DNA of 5,533 nucleotides from an uncultured Collinsella sp. (lineage in GTDB: Bacteria; Actinomycetota; Coriobacteriia; Coriobacteriales; Coriobacteriaceae): NCBI GenBank assembly GCA_900546105.1, contig URBP01000107.1:1-5533 (forward strand). The letters are read 5' to 3'. Positions 4,325 through 5,533 of this stretch are shown here, in pieces. The position numbers were made by a program, and so were the translations under genes. The notes under the pieces were generated by a model. It searched no databases. It saw only the letters and a program-made list of their open reading frames with translations, and was not told the DNA's origin. Within the stretch, counting starts at the first letter, position 1; every line of letters starts with the position of its first letter.

Positions 4325-5533
4325 TAACGATTCCTGCCGTGGCAGTACTTAAACTTCTTGCCGCTACCGCAGGGGCACGGGTCGTTGCGGCCCACGTTGA
4401 CGTACGGATCGTCGCTCTCGGACTTGCGATAGGTGGTCACCTTGCCACCGTTGTTGACGGCAGCCGGTCCGCCTTGGACAGCCGTGCGGGCCTGCACCTG
4501 CGCCTGTTTGCGCAGCACCGAGTCGCCGTTGTCACCATCGACCTCGGCAGGACCGGAGAAGCGCGCGCCCTCGAGCGCGGGCTCTTCCTTGTGCTCCACG
4601 GCACGCGGGGCAGCCTTGATCTCGATGCGCAGAACCGTGCGCAGGTAATCCTCGTACATGGTGTCGACGAGCATCTGGAACGCGCCGTAGGCCTCGGTCT
4701 TGTACTCGACCAGCGGGTCGCGCTGGCCAAAGCCGCGCAGGCCAATGCCGGTCTTGAGGTAGTCCATCTCCTGCAGGTAGTTCATCCAGCGGGTATCGAT
4801 GACGCGCAGCATGACCTGGGTGTTGAGCTCGCGCATCAGGTCCTCGCCCAAGCGCTCGGCCTTCATGCTGTAGCACTTCTCTACGTAAGCCAGGACATCG
4901 GCAGCTAGGGCCTCAAAGTCCTCGTCGGGGAACTTGGGCGTATCGATATGGCCGGTGAGCTCCACAACCCACTTGCGCAGGCCCTCCAGGTCGCGCTCGC
5001 CATCGTGACTGTCCTTGGTGCAGAACTCCTGCACGCAGCGGTACACGGTGTCGTGCATGACCTCGGTGATGTGGTCGGTCAGGTCCTTGCCGTCCAGAAT
5101 CTTGTTGCGCTCGGCGTAGATGACCTGGCGCTGCTTGTTCATGACGTCGTCGTACTCAAGGACGCTCTTACGCATGGAGAAGTTGATGCTCTCGACCTTG
5201 TGCTGGGCGCTCTCGACGGCCTTGGAGATGATCTTGTGCTGGATGGGCATGTCGTCGCCCATGTCGGCCGTGACCATCATCTTGGAGACGCGGTCCATCT
5301 TGTCGCCGCCGAACAGGCGCATGAGGTCGTCCTCGAGCGACAGGTAGAACTGGGTCTCGCCCGGATCGCCCTGACGGCCGGAGCGGCCGCGCAGCTGGTT
5401 GTCGATACGGCGGGACTCGTGGCGCTCGGTGCCGATAACGGTCAGGCCGCCGGCGGCAAGCACGCGCTCGCGCTCGGCCTTGCAGGTCTCCTTGGCCTCG
5501 GCGTTAAACTGCTCGAGCTGCTCGGGCGTCACG
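4324..5533 (-). CDS. secA: Preprotein translocase ATPase SecA, C-terminal part (5' end outside window)
   Basis: SecA is the ATPase motor that drives unfolded preproteins through the SecYEG channel at the cytoplasmic membrane. Only about the last 403 codons are present. The codon at 5532-5530 is GTG but is almost certainly an internal valine, because helicase sequence is already in progress there. Numbering from that codon: the end of nucleotide-binding domain 2 with the arginine-finger motif (GTERHESRRIDNQLRGRSGR, about residues 34-53); helical scaffold and wing regions (VESINFSMRKSVLEYDDVMN near 113-132; NYLQEMDYLKTGIGLRGFGQ near 251-270); a charged, low-conservation linker (about 305-375); and the terminal SEC-C zinc motif CPCGSGKKFKYCH (386-398), whose C-X-C-X8-C-H ligands are intact and which in SecA contacts SecB, lipid or ribosome. 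The TAA stop overlaps the prfB start by one base. The secA-prfB order is also known from Bacillus. The identification is very secure. Confidence 0.98.
   Translation of the reverse strand, partial: VTPEQLEQFNAEAKETCKAERERVLAAGGLTVIGTERHESRRIDNQLRGRSGRQGDPGETQFYLSLEDDLMRLFGGDKMDRVSKMMVTADMGDDMPIQHKIISKAVESAQHKVESINFSMRKSVLEYDDVMNKQRQVIYAERNKILDGKDLTDHITEVMHDTVYRCVQEFCTKDSHDGERDLEGLRKWVVELTGHIDTPKFPDEDFEALAADVLAYVEKCYSMKAERLGEDLMRELNTQVMLRVIDTRWMNYLQEMDYLKTGIGLRGFGQRDPLVEYKTEAYGAFQMLVDTMYEDYLRTVLRIEIKAAPRAVEHKEEPALEGARFSGPAEVDGDNGDSVLRKQAQVQARTAVQGGPAAVNNGGKVTTYRKSESDDPYVNVGRNDPCPCGSGKKFKYCHGRNR
4332..4335 (-). promoter_or_regulatory. prfB ribosome binding site inside the secA 3' end
   Basis: AGGA on the minus strand, seven bases before the prfB ATG, lies within the last codons of secA. 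With the TAATG stop/start overlap, this fixes the prfB start and implies coupling to secA translation. Confidence 0.6.

Noticed and set aside
1..5533. Search for CRISPR arrays, insertion sequences, tRNA or rRNA genes, toxin-antitoxin or defence genes
   Set aside because: None seen. Coding space is filled by five core genes, and the gaps hold only short hairpins and dyads.

Overview
The window is a stretch of a compact, GC-rich bacterial chromosome in which every gene lies on the minus strand. Gene order in the direction of transcription is secA (3' part only), prfB, a YitT-family membrane protein, then the N-terminal and C-terminal halves of a split transketolase. The RF2 protein lacks the programmed frameshift and carries actinobacterial-looking sequence (for example the QIRSYVLYPYQMVKDLRTGV stretch). 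Together with the split transketolase and GC-rich codon use, this suggests an actinobacterium, most likely a gut Coriobacteriia member such as Collinsella or a relative. The taxonomic call is inference.

Layout from the right edge: 5533-4324 encodes the last ~403 codons of SecA, ending in the zinc-binding SEC-C motif. It overlaps prfB by one base (TAATG), so the two are probably translationally coupled. The 167-nt gap between prfB and yitT is dense with structure: a perfect palindrome over the prfB stop codon, two tandem copies of a terminator-like hairpin with a 35-bp period, and a third hairpin with a U-run that abuts the yitT Shine-Dalgarno sequence. The 207-nt AT-richer gap between yitT and the transketolase pair has no clear terminator. 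It does hold a LacI-family-like near-palindrome and candidate -10 boxes. The two transketolase genes are one base apart, with the second ribosome binding site inside the end of the first gene, and a strong intrinsic terminator closes the unit. The last ~50 bases at the left edge cannot be assigned.

Functionally there are three blocks: protein export plus translation termination (secA-prfB), an uncharacterised integral membrane protein with a cytoplasmic ligand-binding-type domain, and the non-oxidative pentose phosphate enzyme. These are ordinary core genes and I see no new multi-gene system. The points worth a second look are the SPT in place of SPF in the RF2 codon-recognition tripeptide, the hairpin cluster before yitT, and the putative operator ahead of the transketolase genes.
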